Source: Siphlonurus alternatus
Taxonomy: Eukaryota; Arthropoda; Insecta; Ephemeroptera; Siphlonuridae
Reading direction: 5' to 3'
DNA length: 64,000 nucleotides
Assembly: GCA_949825025.1 (NCBI GenBank)
Contig: OX463784.1
Coordinates: forward strand, 8,749,431-8,813,430
Numbering within the stretch: the first letter of the stretch is position 1; the number at the start of each line of letters is the position of its first letter. Shown piece after piece: positions 14,804 through 27,016 of the stretch. The notes under the pieces are model-generated. The model made no database searches. It worked only from the letters and a program-made list of their open reading frames with translations, and was not told the origin of the DNA. The translations under genes and the position numbers were made by a program.

Positions 14804-15082
14804 TACTACCCTGATGATATTGAACATGATAGTAGACCAAAATTATTAGTGGCTTAAACTTTGACACAGAAATTTATACACCTCGGGATATTACGAATGT
14901 TTTGATATATTTTTAAAATTTTAGGATGTGTGCTCTTCTTACGTTCTCTGAATTTTAAATCATCTCTTGGAGTATATTAAGTATCATAAAATTGCATCGT
15001 TTGTTCTTTAATCAGTTTATTTAACTAGTTTAACTACTGAACCAAGAGCACTGCATATTATTTTTCCTTCTTGTAATATTTA

Positions 15083-15492
15083 ACTTACCCACGTTGAAGT
15101 AATTGTCATCTTATTCGCTTTTAACGTCTGTTCTATTTTTTCCCTCCCATTTTCTGTGGGAAAAAAAAAGAATGATAAAGACGAGAACAAGTCTTCTTTC
15201 CTTTCATTATTAAGTAATTTTTTTATTTTTTATTATTAATGTAATGTCCGGGCGCGATTCACGAAGAGTTATCCAGGTTTCTCACTAACTACGTTTAGTG
15301 TTTTAATTAGGCTGGTGCTAACCGCGGTAAGTGAGAACTAGCTCTTTTGTGAACTGCCCCCAACAACCTCCATTTTATCCTCACTTTTAACGAAGACAAA
15401 ATAAATATATATGATTATGAAGTTAAAAGACGAAATGAGATTAGTAGGTTTAGATGTGTTAATGATGCGTTGAAGACGTAATTTTTCAACCA
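15083..15492 (+). repeat. Family J element, copy 2, interrupted by family A
   Basis: Shares with copies 1 and 3 the left GTTGAAGTAATT-TCATCTT, the TTATCCTCACTT block after the insertion, and the right end GAAGACGTAATTTTTCAA. It is split by the family A copy at 15250-15360, at a different internal site from copy 1. Near 15452 it contains TAGTAG at the place where copy 1 carries its family A insertion. Confidence 0.65.
15250..15360. mobile_element. Family A TIR element, copy 3 (shortened)
   Basis: Begins GGGCGCGATTCACGAAG and ends near TTGTGAACTGCCCC, with inner arms CCAGGTTTCTCACTAAC and GTGAGAACTAGCTC. At about 111 bp it is shorter than other copies and has lost part of its interior. No clean target duplication is visible. 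Confidence 0.65.
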
Positions 15493-15620
15493 TAATTATA
15501 CATTCCATTTATATAAAAATTCAACATTCATGGATTTATTTTATTTATCATTTCGAAGATTATTTTCTAAATACTCTAATCGTGTTATCAATTGTATTTA
15601 TCCTAAAGTTACAATAATTC

Positions 15621-15710
<90 letters not shown>

Positions 15711-15713
15711 CTC
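15621..15713. repeat. (CT)n microsatellite
   Basis: About 90 bp of CT repeats with a CCCT interruption at the left. The 90-codon open frame crossing it owes its central SL repeat to the array. Confidence 0.95.
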
Positions 15714-16274
15714 TGTACCAGCACTATTGGCTACATTATATCTATCCTTTGATGATGTTACAAAAGTGTATGAAGTACAATAATAAGCTTATAAAAAACT
15801 AATTGAAAATACATATTTTATGTTTTTAAGCGATGATATTACTAATAATTTATTTATTTTACATAATTAATACTTTTGGACGATATAGAAAGGCTTATTA
15901 CTATTTTATATTATGTCAAATGAGAGTTTAATATAAAAAAAATCGTAATGCTTTATGTTACTAATCCTCTATGGTATTATATTACAGTTAATGCTTGAAA
16001 AAAATGGAGCTTAACTTTTTTTTTCACTTTAATTTTCTCACTTTTTTGTTCATGAAAAGGTGAAAACAGAGATTAAAAGATTAACCCTCCAGCTTCCCAG
16101 AGGATCATTTCACTCAAACTTTTATAATGTTCGTTCCAGAGTTAAAAACAATTCCCCAGAGAGACGCTTCAATTGTTTTTAGAACATTTTTATATTGGGG
16201 ATATTGACATGTTTCGAATTTATAAAAATTGTTATTAAATCTATATGTGTCTGTTGTAGAACATAGCAATACAA

Positions 16275-16278
<4 letters not shown>

Positions 16279-16329
<51 letters not shown>
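16279..16329. repeat. (GA)n microsatellite in duplication unit 1
   Basis: About 50 bp of GA repeats, positionally equivalent to the longer GA array in unit 2. Confidence 0.95.
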
Positions 16330-16332
<3 letters not shown>

Positions 16333-16351
16333 TTTCACTGCGTATACAACA

Positions 16352-16355
<4 letters not shown>

Positions 16356-16416
<61 letters not shown>
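16356..16416. repeat. (TA)n microsatellite
   Basis: About 60 bp of TA repeats 27 bp downstream of the GA array. It has no counterpart in unit 2, so it expanded after the duplication or was lost there. Confidence 0.95.
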
Positions 16417-16419
<3 letters not shown>

Positions 16420-16875
16420 GAGCTAAATTACAGACAATCTAATGAAAGATTTGCTCTTCTGATGTATCCATACTTTCAATTTTTTATTGATGAAAAGTGG
16501 TAATATTAATAAAAATAAAACACGACATGTGAGACAACTAATTTGTCTCACAATTTCAGCCACTTTTTTCCCATGATGGTATATTATTGCTTTGATTATC
16601 AATAAAAATAAACGTTAATGAAAATGGAAGGAATTTTAATAACTTTCACGAAAAGGTGAAAAACGAGATTAAAAAGAATAACCCTCCAGCATCCCAAGAA
16701 ATCATTTCTTTTGTATTTTCGTTCCATTTAGTTAAAAATAATTCTCCAGAGAAAAGCTTCAATTGATATTAAAACAGTTTTATATATTGGTGAAATTGAT
16801 ATGTTTGGTATTTATAAAAATTGTTATTAAAACACCCAAATGTGTGTCTTTTGTAGAACCTAATAAGGAAAAAGA

Positions 16876-16878
<3 letters not shown>

Positions 16879-16949
<71 letters not shown>
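16879..16949. repeat. (GA)n microsatellite plus G-run in duplication unit 2
   Basis: About 65 bp of GA repeats ending in a run of seven G residues. Confidence 0.95.
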
Positions 16950-17215
16950 AACTTTTCACTCTACGCACTAGACACACGGTCTAATGAATTATTTGTTCTA
17001 ATGTATATTGTATCATCTATTCTTTCAATTTTTATTAAGTAAATTGAGTTATTGTTGAAAATAGTTAATATTTATAAAATATAAAAATGCATGTGAGACT
17101 ACTTAATTGTCTTATTGTCTTAAGCCATCCTTTTGTTTTTAGTTTCATAATTGCATGTTGTTTATTAACAAATATAAACGTTATTAAAACGAAAGGAATT
17201 TTAATAACTTATAAG

Positions 17216-17699
17216 GAATTTAATTTTAAATATGATATATTTTGTACTGTTTTGGTATTACTTGTAAAAACGAATTATATATAGTCAAATATACATTTTT
17301 ATTGGAGCAATTTTTGTAAGAAGAGTTATAGGAGATTTTTAATTCATGTAGAAAATCAATTAAATCAATATTACTGCTAGTCATAATTGATAAATTGAAC
17401 TTCATTATATTTTATTGTCTGCAGTAGAGGAAAAGTTATAAGTATACCACAAAACCACCAGGAGATAGAATAATATATACAATTTTAGTAATGTTCTGAT
17501 AATATTACAGTTTCTTTATCTTTGTATTTTGTTTATTGAATCCAATACTATATTTATAATGTACTTTTTTCTTGATTATTTTTTTCCTTTTTTTTTTTTT
17601 TTTGTTTTGCTGAGCTCATCTAAAATGTAAGACGATTGTGAAAGCACCTCTAAGACTTCCGGTCTTGATAGGACTGATTGTTGTTTTTTATCAATAAAG
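17216..17699. other. AT-rich non-coding interval
   Basis: No feature. Poly-T near 17588-17603. Confidence 0.5.
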
Positions 17700-17904
17700 T
17701 TTGTCTCTCCATGGAAAATCCCTATATGCTAAAAATAAAAAAATTAATTAAAAAAAAAAAATGTATTGAAATTTTTTCTATGGTTTTTAGATACTAAAAT
17801 ATGTCTCAATTTTTTTTTTTCAGAATTTTTGTAAATTTGCTAAGGTTTAAATGCTAATCAAATGGGACTACAAAATCAGCTGATTCGTGTTACCTTACCC
17901 TTAA
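17700..17904 (+). mobile_element. Family B half-element (right half only)
   Basis: Starts at CCATGGAAAATCCCTATATG, the region that forms the loop of the complete copy at 41035-41450. It then runs through TTGCTAAGGTTTAAATG, AATCAAATGGGACTAC and AATCAGCTGATTCGTG to end CTTACCCTTAA with TTAA at 17901-17904. The left arm is absent. It closely resembles the half-element at 36112-36315, so this deleted form may have been mobilised itself. Confidence 0.65.
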
Positions 17905-19129
17905 ACTACATAAAATATTTCATTTCATAGACAATACTTTTCATACAAGTTGTTAGCAGTTACTGATGAAACTTTCGTGTTTGGAGAATTGCTGTAATGC
18001 TGTTCATATATTATAATACAACGTTTAAAGTTATAATGCAATTGTAATAACTTATTCTACAATTTCAAAATACAAAACCTTGTAAATCAAGCTAACTCAT
18101 AATAATATAAATGTAGAATTAAATTGCTTGTTATATAAGTACTTTAAGATTTATGATAGAGATGTAATTGATCTTAGCACAGAATTTAACCACCATGCGT
18201 ATCGTGAAATGCACATTAACATTTAATTATAAAAATGCTGCTGCATAATACGGCCAAGTCATCTATTGCATCATTTTTTAACAACATCCCATTCATTCTA
18301 TAAAAAAAGAAAGTTAAAAATTACATTGTTAAATATATTCAGCATATTATTTAACCAAATAAGATTGAGGAACTTAAGTTGCAAGGCTGTCTTATAATAT
18401 ACAAAGGTTAAGGATTAAAAGAAAGATACTGCTATTATTTTCTTCAACCAGGATACTATCGTTTTATTCCTTAAAAATTTAAAAATACTAAAAATGTTTA
18501 ACTACTTGTGTATAGTAATAGTTTATTTAAAACTGTGATTTTATTTCTTTTTTAAATTAAAAAATTTAATTATTTTAAAATAATTTATTGTTAAAAAAAT
18601 TAGTGTTTATTTTTATTTTTATTTTTTTCTTTAGTTTTATTTCAACATTCTGATATTTTAAAAATAATAATTATTTGTATAAAATATTTAGGTGAGATCA
18701 CAATTTAAATTGGTATGTGTATGAACTAAATATCTTCGACGTGTATGGTATTATTGTTAATTAATAGAAATAATAGAAATAAATATCCAAAAGTGGTAAA
18801 TTAATAATATATAAAAAATTGAAATAATTTATATAAGATATTACTTAACTGTAAACAAATTTAAGCAGCAAGAAGTGCTCATATAAATTATCCTTATTAT
18901 TAGGAAAAGGTTTTTATTTTCATAAAATACTTTGCCAAACACGATGTTTACTGACAAAATTAGAAATGCAATTTTTTATGTAGAACATGTTAAATAAACT
19001 TCAGTTGCTGTCCTTTATAAATTAATAAAAACTGCAATCTCATTATTACAATCAAATCCCAAATTCAAAGTAAACATAATTAAAATTCAATCTATTGTTG
19101 CAAGTTACGGCAGATGAAAGGGTCAGAGA
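17905..19129. other. AT-rich non-coding interval
   Basis: No open frame, repeat copy or array is supported. Confidence 0.5.
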
Positions 19130-19144
19130 GGTCAAATTCACAAC
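19130..19144 (+). promoter_or_regulatory. DR3-type nuclear-receptor half-sites
   Basis: GGGTCA, a 3-base spacer (GAG), then AGGTCA form a direct repeat of the nuclear-receptor half-site. It lies in a GC-richer, apparently non-repetitive patch (about 19100-19320). A 15-bp match can arise by chance in 64 kb; binding is speculation. Confidence 0.25.
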
Positions 19145-19653
19145 ACCTGGGCTGCCATGTGATATGAAGCAATGACGAGGAGAAAGCATCTGATCAAATG
19201 TCGTTAATAACTACCAAATTCAAGATGTGTTTCGATACTTGGTTTTACACTATAGATTTAAGGGCGTTAGTGGTAATATTATGATGTAAATGGGCGAATA
19301 TTGGAGTGTATATTACCTGATGTGGGTGTTGTCATAAAATCTATATATATGAAATATTGTGACCTTAAACTAGATTATAGGATGGCTAGACCAAAAAGAT
19401 GTAACATTCATTTTCTTTCGATAGGCTGGATGTTTAAAAGTTAAAGGTAACAAAATTTGATTTAATGTAAGATATATGAAATAACATGAAATTATCATTT
19501 TTAAACTGAAAGAAATAACCTATTACTATTCAGATATGAAAGTATTTGACAGTAAAATTCTTAAAAAGGATAATGTAATTTATACTTTAATATTAAATTC
19601 CCAAGTAAATAATTAAATTTATATCGCAAATTTATCAAACTCATACAATACCC
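19145..19653. other. Apparently unique non-coding sequence
   Basis: Moderately GC-richer to about 19320, then AT-rich. No frame or repeat family recognised. Confidence 0.4.
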
Positions 19654-19896
19654 TTAACCCTAGCATTACCAGGGTTCGAGATAACCAATAAATCTTTTTT
19701 TAAGCGCGACAAAAATGTGAAATACTACTCCAAAAAACACACTAAAAATTTATAATCCTTTGCTTACGATTAATGTATTTTTGCAAATATTAATTAGTAA
19801 GAAAAAAAATTAACATAGTGATTTAAATAGTGTCATTTCCACCGTCTTAATTAGTATAGCGTGCAATGAAAAAGTCTTTGATAATGCTAAGGTTAA
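19654..19896. mobile_element. Family N TTAA-bounded TIR element
   Basis: This 243-bp element starts TTAACCCTAGCATTACC and ends GATAATGCTAAGGTTAA, inverted repeats with two mismatches. TTAA at both ends and a TTAACCC start match the form of piggyBac-type termini. The interior is AT-rich and non-coding. A remnant of the same element is at 5575-5714. Confidence 0.75.
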
Positions 19897-21419
19897 TTTC
19901 AATGTAGTGTGTTTTTTTCCCTACTTCCATTTAAATTTTTTTTTCCTACATGAATAAAATCTCATTTCTCATTTCATTTAATTTAAATGTACTTTTGCAA
20001 TCGGATCCGATGTACTCCTAGAAGGATATTACTGAAGCCATACAATATACGGTTTCCACATGGTTCCTTAATTAAAATAAATGATGAAAGATAAAAATAG
20101 AACATTATAAATAAATTAACTACCAATATATAAAACCAAATGACTATAAAAGTTGTCTCATAGGAGTGAAATTAAATTTATTGTATAAGTAAAATAAAGC
20201 AATCTTCTCTCAGAGTTACCCACAAACCACATTTTCAAACAAGTACAAAGCCTTTATTTTATTCTATCAATTTAAATTTATTACTATACAGTTACGCAAG
20301 TGACTTGAAAAATGCTGATTCAATGAAAAATTTGCAAAGTTGACTTCAATTCTGAATAAAGTTGATTAGCCGAGCGAAATACACTGTAAAATTATATATA
20401 TTTTTTTTTATGTCAAATCTCATTTATACAGATACAATAGTAGGATCAAATATGTAACATACTTGGGTAAAAAGCAAAGAAAATACAATATTGAGTTGTT
20501 TTACTCCCCTCCCCTTCCGCCCTATTTTCACATATATACCCAAACACGTAAATTGGCAGATTTAATTTTCGTAATTGCTGAATTTGCTGTATTTTTTTTA
20601 ACATTATAATAACAATTATTTAGAAGAAATATTTTAAGAAGGTATCTGAGGGCCCAATACTTTTTGAGAAAATTGGTAAATGGTTATAAAGCTAAATACT
20701 GTGCATTTATAAATGGGACTTATAAATAACCTGACTAATTTTAGAATATAGTTTTATTTACATTTCTAGTATTATTGTAATGAGTTTTAGTTAAATATTT
20801 CAACACAATTATTTTTTACAAAACATTGACATTCAAGTATTGTTGGATCACTCAGTTTTTTAATTGATATGACCTAGGGGTCATTCTTGTAAGCATTTGG
20901 CACTCAGAAGAGTCAATTGAGGAACTATTTGAAATTAAGAAAGAAGAGAAATTTTTAAAGAGATTATGAAAAAATTTAATATGTCAATCAATTTAAATTT
21001 CTAATTATTAATAATATGCTATTAATATTCTCTATATTATTAAAAATATGTGAAATTAAGTAATATTGAAATTTTCTCCAACTGTACTATGAATAATGAA
21101 AATTTAATTTTAACATTTTGATCAATTGGTCAAATGTTACATTATTATAACCAGGGAAAAGATTATACTACTATATGATATTCCCTGTTATAACAAAATT
21201 AGTAATTAATAATCAGGTTGATTAGTGTATAGGGCTGGAGATTTAAATGTTGTATTGTCTCAAGGTATATGTGTATAAATTATATATAATATTTACAAAT
21301 TAGTTATAATTTAGAATAAAATTTAATTTAATTTTGAAAATATGTTGTTGTTTTTCTCATTTTTTAAAACTCCCTTTTTTACAAATTCCAATTTCAGTGG
21401 ATGGTTAAGTGTCCTGTAA
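19897..21419. other. AT-rich non-coding interval
   Basis: No supported features on either strand. Confidence 0.5.
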
Positions 21420-21745
21420 TTAAGGTAGAGATAACACGGATCAGCTGACCCAATGCTAAAAAAATCCCACACATTGAAATGATGGAAAAAAAAAATTAAA
21501 ATGTTCTCCTCTACACCCCCTATCAGTAGCTAAAATATCAGGCACACAAATACTATCTAGTTTTTGAATAATGAATTTTTAAAGTTGACTAATTTAACAT
21601 GGAAGTTTGAGTTCTCCCGATTAATACCTGATATTTTAGCTACTGATAGGGGGTGTAGAGGAGAACATTTTAATTTTTTTTCATAATTTTCATGTGTGAA
21701 ATTTTTTTAGCATTGAGTCAGCTGATCCGTGTTACCTTACCCTTA
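21420..21745. mobile_element. Family B palindromic element, copy 2
   Basis: Left end TTAAGGTAGAGATAACACGG and right end CCGTGTTACCTTACCCTTA bracket arms with GATCAGCTGA next to the ends, then the GTTCTCCTCTACACC and AGCTAAAATATCAGG blocks shared with copy 1. The centre is shortened relative to copy 1. The end-proximal GATCAGCTGA resembles the half-elements at 17700 and 36112 rather than copy 1, so it looks like a mixture of two subfamilies. Confidence 0.75.
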
Positions 21746-22960
21746 GGTATTACAAAACTTTGATAGAGATATAAACACAGGACTGGGCATACTATTTATT
21801 TATTTAATTTGTCATTTATTTATGTCACCCGAAGTAAACACAGTATTACAAGATCATTGCAAGCTATATAAGGTTTCAAATGATACTATATTAGGGTGTT
21901 CATTTCAATGCAGTTATATTTTTACCGTGTATATAGTAATGTGTCTTTCTTTGCCACGAGCGCCTCTGTCTCGAAATTTAGACTGCGTAAGGCTGACACA
22001 GCGTTTGTAAAATCACGGAATAAAGTATACCTACTTGAGGCATAATGTACCATGTGGTTACTGTTTTATCAGATAATTGGAATCAAGAGTGGCGTATTGT
22101 ACACCTTGGCATGTAAATATATTGTTCATATCTGATTTGCTGGAGTTGAAGATTTTTGTGAAAAAAAAAAATAAAATTATTAATTTAATATTTTTTTTTT
22201 TAAATAAAATTATGTTAAAAATTAAAAAGGAAAAAAAATTAATAACAAAATATAATAATAAAATAAAATAAATTTACAATAATCCTATTTAAATTTTAAT
22301 AATATATCAAAATTAAATAATTGACACATTAAGAATCATGTGTTCACATGAATCATTAACGTGTCCCTTCAGCTTAAAATAAAGAGACAAAAATGACAAA
22401 ATGTACATTGCTAATTTTTGCTGCTACAAATATATTACTAAATGCAATATAATATCAGCAATATTCACTTAAAATTCTTTTAATTTAAATGACTGTAAAG
22501 TTATTAAAAAAAAAATGCACAGATGACAAAATTATTTCGTGAAAGTTCACATCGGGAATTTAGCAACCTCCTGTTTTAGTAGAAAATTAAAATTTACTGA
22601 ATAATTTTATTAAAATTTTAATCATCTCATTCAGGTATATTATATAATTTTTCAGAACTTAAATGTTATCATAAAGACATGGTAGTATCTCACAACTGCA
22701 ACATTTTATTTAATTATTTAACCCTGGCCTAAGAAATAAATTATAATTGTCTAAATTTTACATACTTATATTTCTTCAGCACCAATTTAAAAAGTAATTT
22801 TTACCCAATAAAAATACCTTCTTTATAAAGCTGTGAACTATTTCTAAATGATCAATCAAAATCTGGGCGGAACAGAACCGTGAGCATCCTGTCCTTGACA
22901 TGTCGAAACATGAAAGATGGAGTGTTGAAATCAGTTTAACATATATATTACTTTTATTAG
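21746..22960. other. AT-rich non-coding interval
   Basis: Short open frames at 21822-22010 and 22077-22271 are not gene-like: no domain, and compositions follow the flanks. A GC-richer patch near 22862-22930 is unassigned. Confidence 0.45.
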
Positions 22961-23159
22961 TGTGACCACGAAAAATCCCCTTTACTTTTTTTACTTAAAA
23001 CGGAAAATGTGTTATTTATATAGAGTAAACTCGTCGTCTTGAAAAATGTCTCTTTGCAGCCTTTTTAATCACAATGCCCCGTTAAAATAACACAGGGCAC
23101 AGTAACAAAGTTGCAAGTCATAGGAAATTTTCCAAGGCGAAGAGTGTACACCTTTTTAT

Positions 23160-23620
23160 CAGGGCTCAGTTCCGCGAACGTTTTTCGCGGATCCGGGATC
23201 CGGGATCCAGATCCGCGAACGTTTTTCGTGGAACCAGGATCCGGGATCCAGATCCGCGAACGTTTTTTGCGGAACCAGGATCCCGGATCCAAGCTCTCGG
23301 ATCTTTTACGCGGAACCGGGATCCGGGATCCAGATCCGCGAACGTTTTTCGTGGAACCTGGATCCCGGATCAATGTGCCAGGGAGTCTATCGCGGAACCA
23401 GGATCCCGGATCCGAGCTCTCGGATCTTTTACGCGGAACCGGGATCCGGGATCCAGATCCGCGAACGTTTTTCGTGGAACCTGGATCCCGGATCAATGTG
23501 CCAGGGAGTCTATCGCGGAACTAGGATCCCGGATCCGAGCTCTCGGATCTTTTACGCGGAACCGGGATCCGGGATCCAGATCCGCGAACGGTTTTCGCGG
23601 AACCTAGATCCGGGATCCAT
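23160..23620 (+). repeat. 41-bp satellite with 123-bp higher-order unit
   Basis: TCCGCGAACG recurs at 23171, 23212 and 23253, a 41-bp period. From 23351 three monomer variants alternate, ending AGATCCGCGAACG-TTTTTC, ATGTGCCAGGGAGTCTATC and GAGCTCTCGGATCTTTTAC. They form a 123-bp unit repeated at 23351-23473 and 23474-23596 with very few differences. GGATCC sites are dense. Because 123 is divisible by three, long open frames of 137 codons (plus, 23111-23524) and 143 codons (minus, 23065-23496) arise; I regard both as by-products. Confidence 0.9.
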
Positions 23621-23700
23621 TTCTTGAATTATATTATTAAAAATAAAAAGTTATGTTTTCATCTGAATGTTGCTTCTTTATAATCTTTATATTGTTTTTA

Positions 23701-23827
<127 letters not shown>

Positions 23828-24009
23828 AATTTATAATCTAACAAACTTATAACTTACAGAAACAGTAATCATAAACACTAATGATGGAGTATTAAGTATA
23901 GAGTAATATTAATAATTATTTCCTTACTCATCACCTTATCAGCAATCAATTTAACAATCCTAAAGAGGAAAGTTTGGAGAATAATAATAAACATGAAAAA
24001 TGTCCTTGG

Positions 24010-24118
24010 TTGCGCAAACGTTTTTCGCGGAACCGGGATCGGGGATCCAGATCCTCGATTGTTTTCCGCGGATCTTTCGCGGATCTGGATCCGTGAACGT
24101 TCTCGGAACCGAGCCCTG
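24010..24118 (-). repeat. Second satellite block at the right end of M
   Basis: Diverged 41-bp monomers (CGCAAACGTTTTTCGCGG, CGGGGATCCAGATCC, TCGCGGATCTGGATCC) run into the right TIR. They are less regular than the left block, so the left array probably expanded or homogenised more recently. Confidence 0.75.
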
Positions 24119-24199
24119 CTTTTTATAAATAACACATTTTCCGTTTTAAGTTAAAAAAAAAAGTAAAGGGGATTTTTCGTCACAAAGCTCCGTAAGAAT

Positions 24200-24382
24200 A
24201 ACACAATAATAAAACATTCTTCTAGGACAGTTGTCGTCTTGGAAAATGTCCTATTGACTTGCAGCGTTGTTAATCACTGTGCCCTGTGTTATTTTAATGG
24301 GACATTTTGACTAACAAGGTCACCATGGGACAGTTTCCAAGGCAACGACAGTGTCATGAAGAAGAATTAATTATTATTGTGT
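24200..24382. mobile_element. Family L palindrome, copy 2
   Basis: Foldback 15 bp beyond copy 1. The inner stem TTGTCGTCTTGGAAAATG pairs with TTTCCAAGGCAACGACA; the outer arms ACACAATAAT-n-TTCTTCT pair with AGAAGAA-n-TTATTATTGTG. The core (TTAATCAC-TGCCC-GTGTTATT) is that of copy 1, but the outer arms are different sequence. A further TTTTCCAAGGC motif occurs near 24430. Confidence 0.7.
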
Positions 24383-24781
24383 TTTCCTTATGGGCATTGT
24401 GAACGACGAGGACGCAATGGGACATTTTCCAAGGCTGTACCAGAAGAAATTAACAAATACACTTGCAAATATCATGAACGTTAACTATTTCTGATATACT
24501 AGAGCTGTAGCGCTAATATTAACAGGATAAATGTCAATTATAAATAATTGTTTTTTAAAGCAAAAAATATTATACTAGAAGAACTACTTATATTATTAAA
24601 ATTAACATTAATTAAAATTAAAATTATGAAAATTAACCCTGATTGCAACTTTAAGAGAAAAAACGATTTTTTTTTTTTTTTTGAGGTTTAGAGCAATATA
24701 AAATAAATCACAGCTTTACCAAAAAATACCAAAGGATTTTAGCAGGCGCACTAAATGGATACGAATCCTGGGTAATGCATA
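24383..24781. other. AT-rich non-coding interval
   Basis: A small L-like motif (GGGACATTTTCCAAGGC) lies near 24419-24436. Otherwise nothing is recognised. Confidence 0.45.
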
Positions 24782-24876
24782 CTTGTGGGGACATTTCGGC
24801 TTTTAGTAGGACATGTGGACTAATGTCCCCACAATGGTAGGGCGACATTGCTCGATCAGACGGACTTGTGGGGACA
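24782..24876. repeat. GTGGGGACA inverted and direct repeats
   Basis: TTGTGGGGACATT (24783-24795) pairs with AATGTCCCCACAA (24822-24834), and a third TTGTGGGGACA follows at 24866 in the first orientation. This looks like the end region of a small palindromic element, but outer boundaries were not found. Confidence 0.5.
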
Positions 24877-26052
24877 CAGTTGTCGAATGGGGATTTCTGG
24901 GGGACCCTTTAAATTCCACTGACAACTGATGAAATAAGCTAATATTCAACGACAATTTGTGAAATTAGCGTTTTTTTATATTATTTGGTGGCAAACTGAA
25001 TATTTTTTTTTTACAGCAGTCTCAACCTTTTTCTCACCTTTAATTAATACTCCCTATAATTTTAAACATTAATTTTTAAAATTCAATTAATAAAATAATT
25101 TCAACTTTTATTTTTTGATACTTATTTTATTTTTTGTTTTGTTATAACAATAAAAAAAATGTCATTTATTTTTTAATTATTTTTAAAATAAATATTTTTT
25201 TTAAAACATATTGTGATTATTTTCTACATAATAAAATAAGTTTTGCTTGAAATTGTTTTGAATAATATATAATCTCCGTAAACATGTGCTGTTGAGAAAA
25301 ATTTCATCCCGAGACTTGGTTTACCTCGTATACTAAAGGTTATTATCAAAATGTTTTTAAAATTTGGATTTAATTTGACTCTGACACGGTTCTATCATTA
25401 CAGCATGTTTTTCTTTAATGCATAACATAACATGAAAAAATTAAGTTTCATTGCATGCAGCTCTACAAACTTCCTTACTTGATTCAAATTATGCATTACA
25501 CAACAATTTACATCATAATAGCACTGGACTATGTTTGCTTTCATATCACTTTTAATTCAACAATATAATATTTCAGTACTTACAAATTCAAAGACGATAA
25601 AAAATCAGATTGAATATTTGGAATATTTATATATGTACAGAATCCTTATTCACAATTACAATATAAAATACTGTATTTATTATTGATATTATTCATATTG
25701 TTATTGATTTTATGATTAGTAATTTACTTAATGAAATCCTTCAAGTTTTAACTCAAATGGATTCGGTCTAAAATTGATACTTGGAATTTTTTCCTTCATT
25801 GGAACTCTAAGACTTTAATAAAAATTGTGCTGATCTTCTAAAAAAATTGCTCGTTACTTTCTGTGATTGAGTTTAATGCCTCAAAGGATGAGATCAGTTA
25901 CAGAGGAGTGGAAAGTATCTTATTAAACTTTGTTCGATGATGCTCTCAAGTGTCTACAAGATAAGAAATGATATCAATGATTCAATTTCTTGCTATTGAA
26001 TTGACATTGTTACAATTCATTTTCTAGATATTTATTGATTTAATCATTATAG
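24877..26052. other. AT-rich non-coding interval
   Basis: No gene. Sequence between about 25740 and 26040 is slightly GC-richer and seems non-repetitive, but frames are closed. Confidence 0.45.
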
Positions 26053-26314
26053 AGGCTTCAAGTGTTCCCCGGCGGAAAAATTTTCTCCATAAGCCACCAT
26101 GTTACAAAATTTGATTTTTTCCTCAGTAACTATTAAAGCTATTGTTTTGAAACCCTCTCCTACCCCCCATTAAGAGATCTTATGATAATGAATCACGAAC
26201 TCCCCTTCCTCTAAAAAATATCTTTAATGCTAAAAAAGCAATTTCGAGTTCTTTTACGTATAGGTTTGGATGGGACGGTGGTAACACCGCAAAATCAGTT
26301 GACTTGAAGCATCC
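26053..26314 (+). repeat. Family F repeat, copy 1
   Basis: The left end GGCTTCAAGT and right end ACTTGAAGC are inverted, so this may be a TIR element with short termini. Internal blocks TAAGCCACCATGTTA, AGGTTTGGATGGGACG and AAAATCAGTTGACTTGAA match 52002-52260 and, inverted, 3527-3845. No coding potential. Confidence 0.65.
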
Positions 26315-27016
26315 ATTGCGTGTTTTCTAGTGTTGTTAGAAAATATTCCTAAGTTTATTATTGACTTATATTCAAAAGTTTGTTTTAAATAAATTTAATA
26401 ATTACAAATTTTAATTTTTTTAAGTTATACATTTTTTTTATATTTTATAGTACAAAACTCTTAATTTTTTATGTTTAAAAATTAATTTCATTAGTTTTAA
26501 TATAAATACTTTTCATACTAATTTTATTTTAAAAATTTTATTTGTCGTTTTATTAGATAATAGTATCGAATACTAATAATTGGAAATTAAATTAAAATTT
26601 AATGTCGATCGGAAAATGTGAGTGTTAAAAAAAAAAAAAAATTGGAGAGTAAATTAAAATTTAATATCGATCGGAAAACGTGTGTTAAAAAAAAACAATG
26701 TCAAAATAATTTAATTTACAAAGTGCGAAAGTATATATTTAATTCCTAATGTCCCAAATTAAGAATTCTCTTCGAATGTTAGGAATTGAATTTAATAATG
26801 CTTTATATGTTAAAATAACCTTTAAGAAAGTTTAAAGCAAGATTAAATAATGACATAAAGCAAAAGAGAGGAAGTAAAGTTTAGTGGATTCTGATGGAGT
26901 CTTGCAATGTTTTAGAATAAACTAGTTACTATTTATTATCACAAATTAAAATTATTTCCATCAAGTGATAATGCATTATACAGTATTAGCTCTTTGTTCA
27001 CAAAGAGAATATATTT
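26315..27016. repeat. AT-rich interval with a two-unit tandem repeat
   Basis: At 26580-26695 a ~60-bp unit occurs twice: TAAATTAAAATTTAAT-TCGATCGGAAAA followed by a poly-A run. The remainder is AT-rich with no feature. Confidence 0.65.

Larger units (their letters stand above)
16056..17215 (+). repeat. Tandem duplication, ~600-bp period, each unit with a GA array
   Basis: Unit 1 starts with AAAAGGTGAAAACAGAG at 16056 and unit 2 with AAAAGGTGAAAAACGAG at about 16653, a period near 597 bp. Both continue with AACCCTCCAGC, CCAGAGA-A-GCTTCAATTG and TTTATAAAAATTGTTATTAA, then TGTAGAAC, a GA microsatellite, and a TGTGAGACnACT block. A third partial unit starts near 17140 (AAATATAAACGTTATTAAAA, then GGAATTTTAATAACTT). 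No gene is evident; array and period differences suggest an old duplication. Confidence 0.75.

Noticed and set aside
23160..23620. CRISPR array
   Set aside because: Monomers are contiguous without unique spacers, the sequence is eukaryotic-type, and the array lies in a transposon.
23065..23627. 137- and 143-codon frames as genes
   Set aside because: They follow the 123-bp satellite period on both strands. No start context, domain or non-repeat coding sequence supports them.
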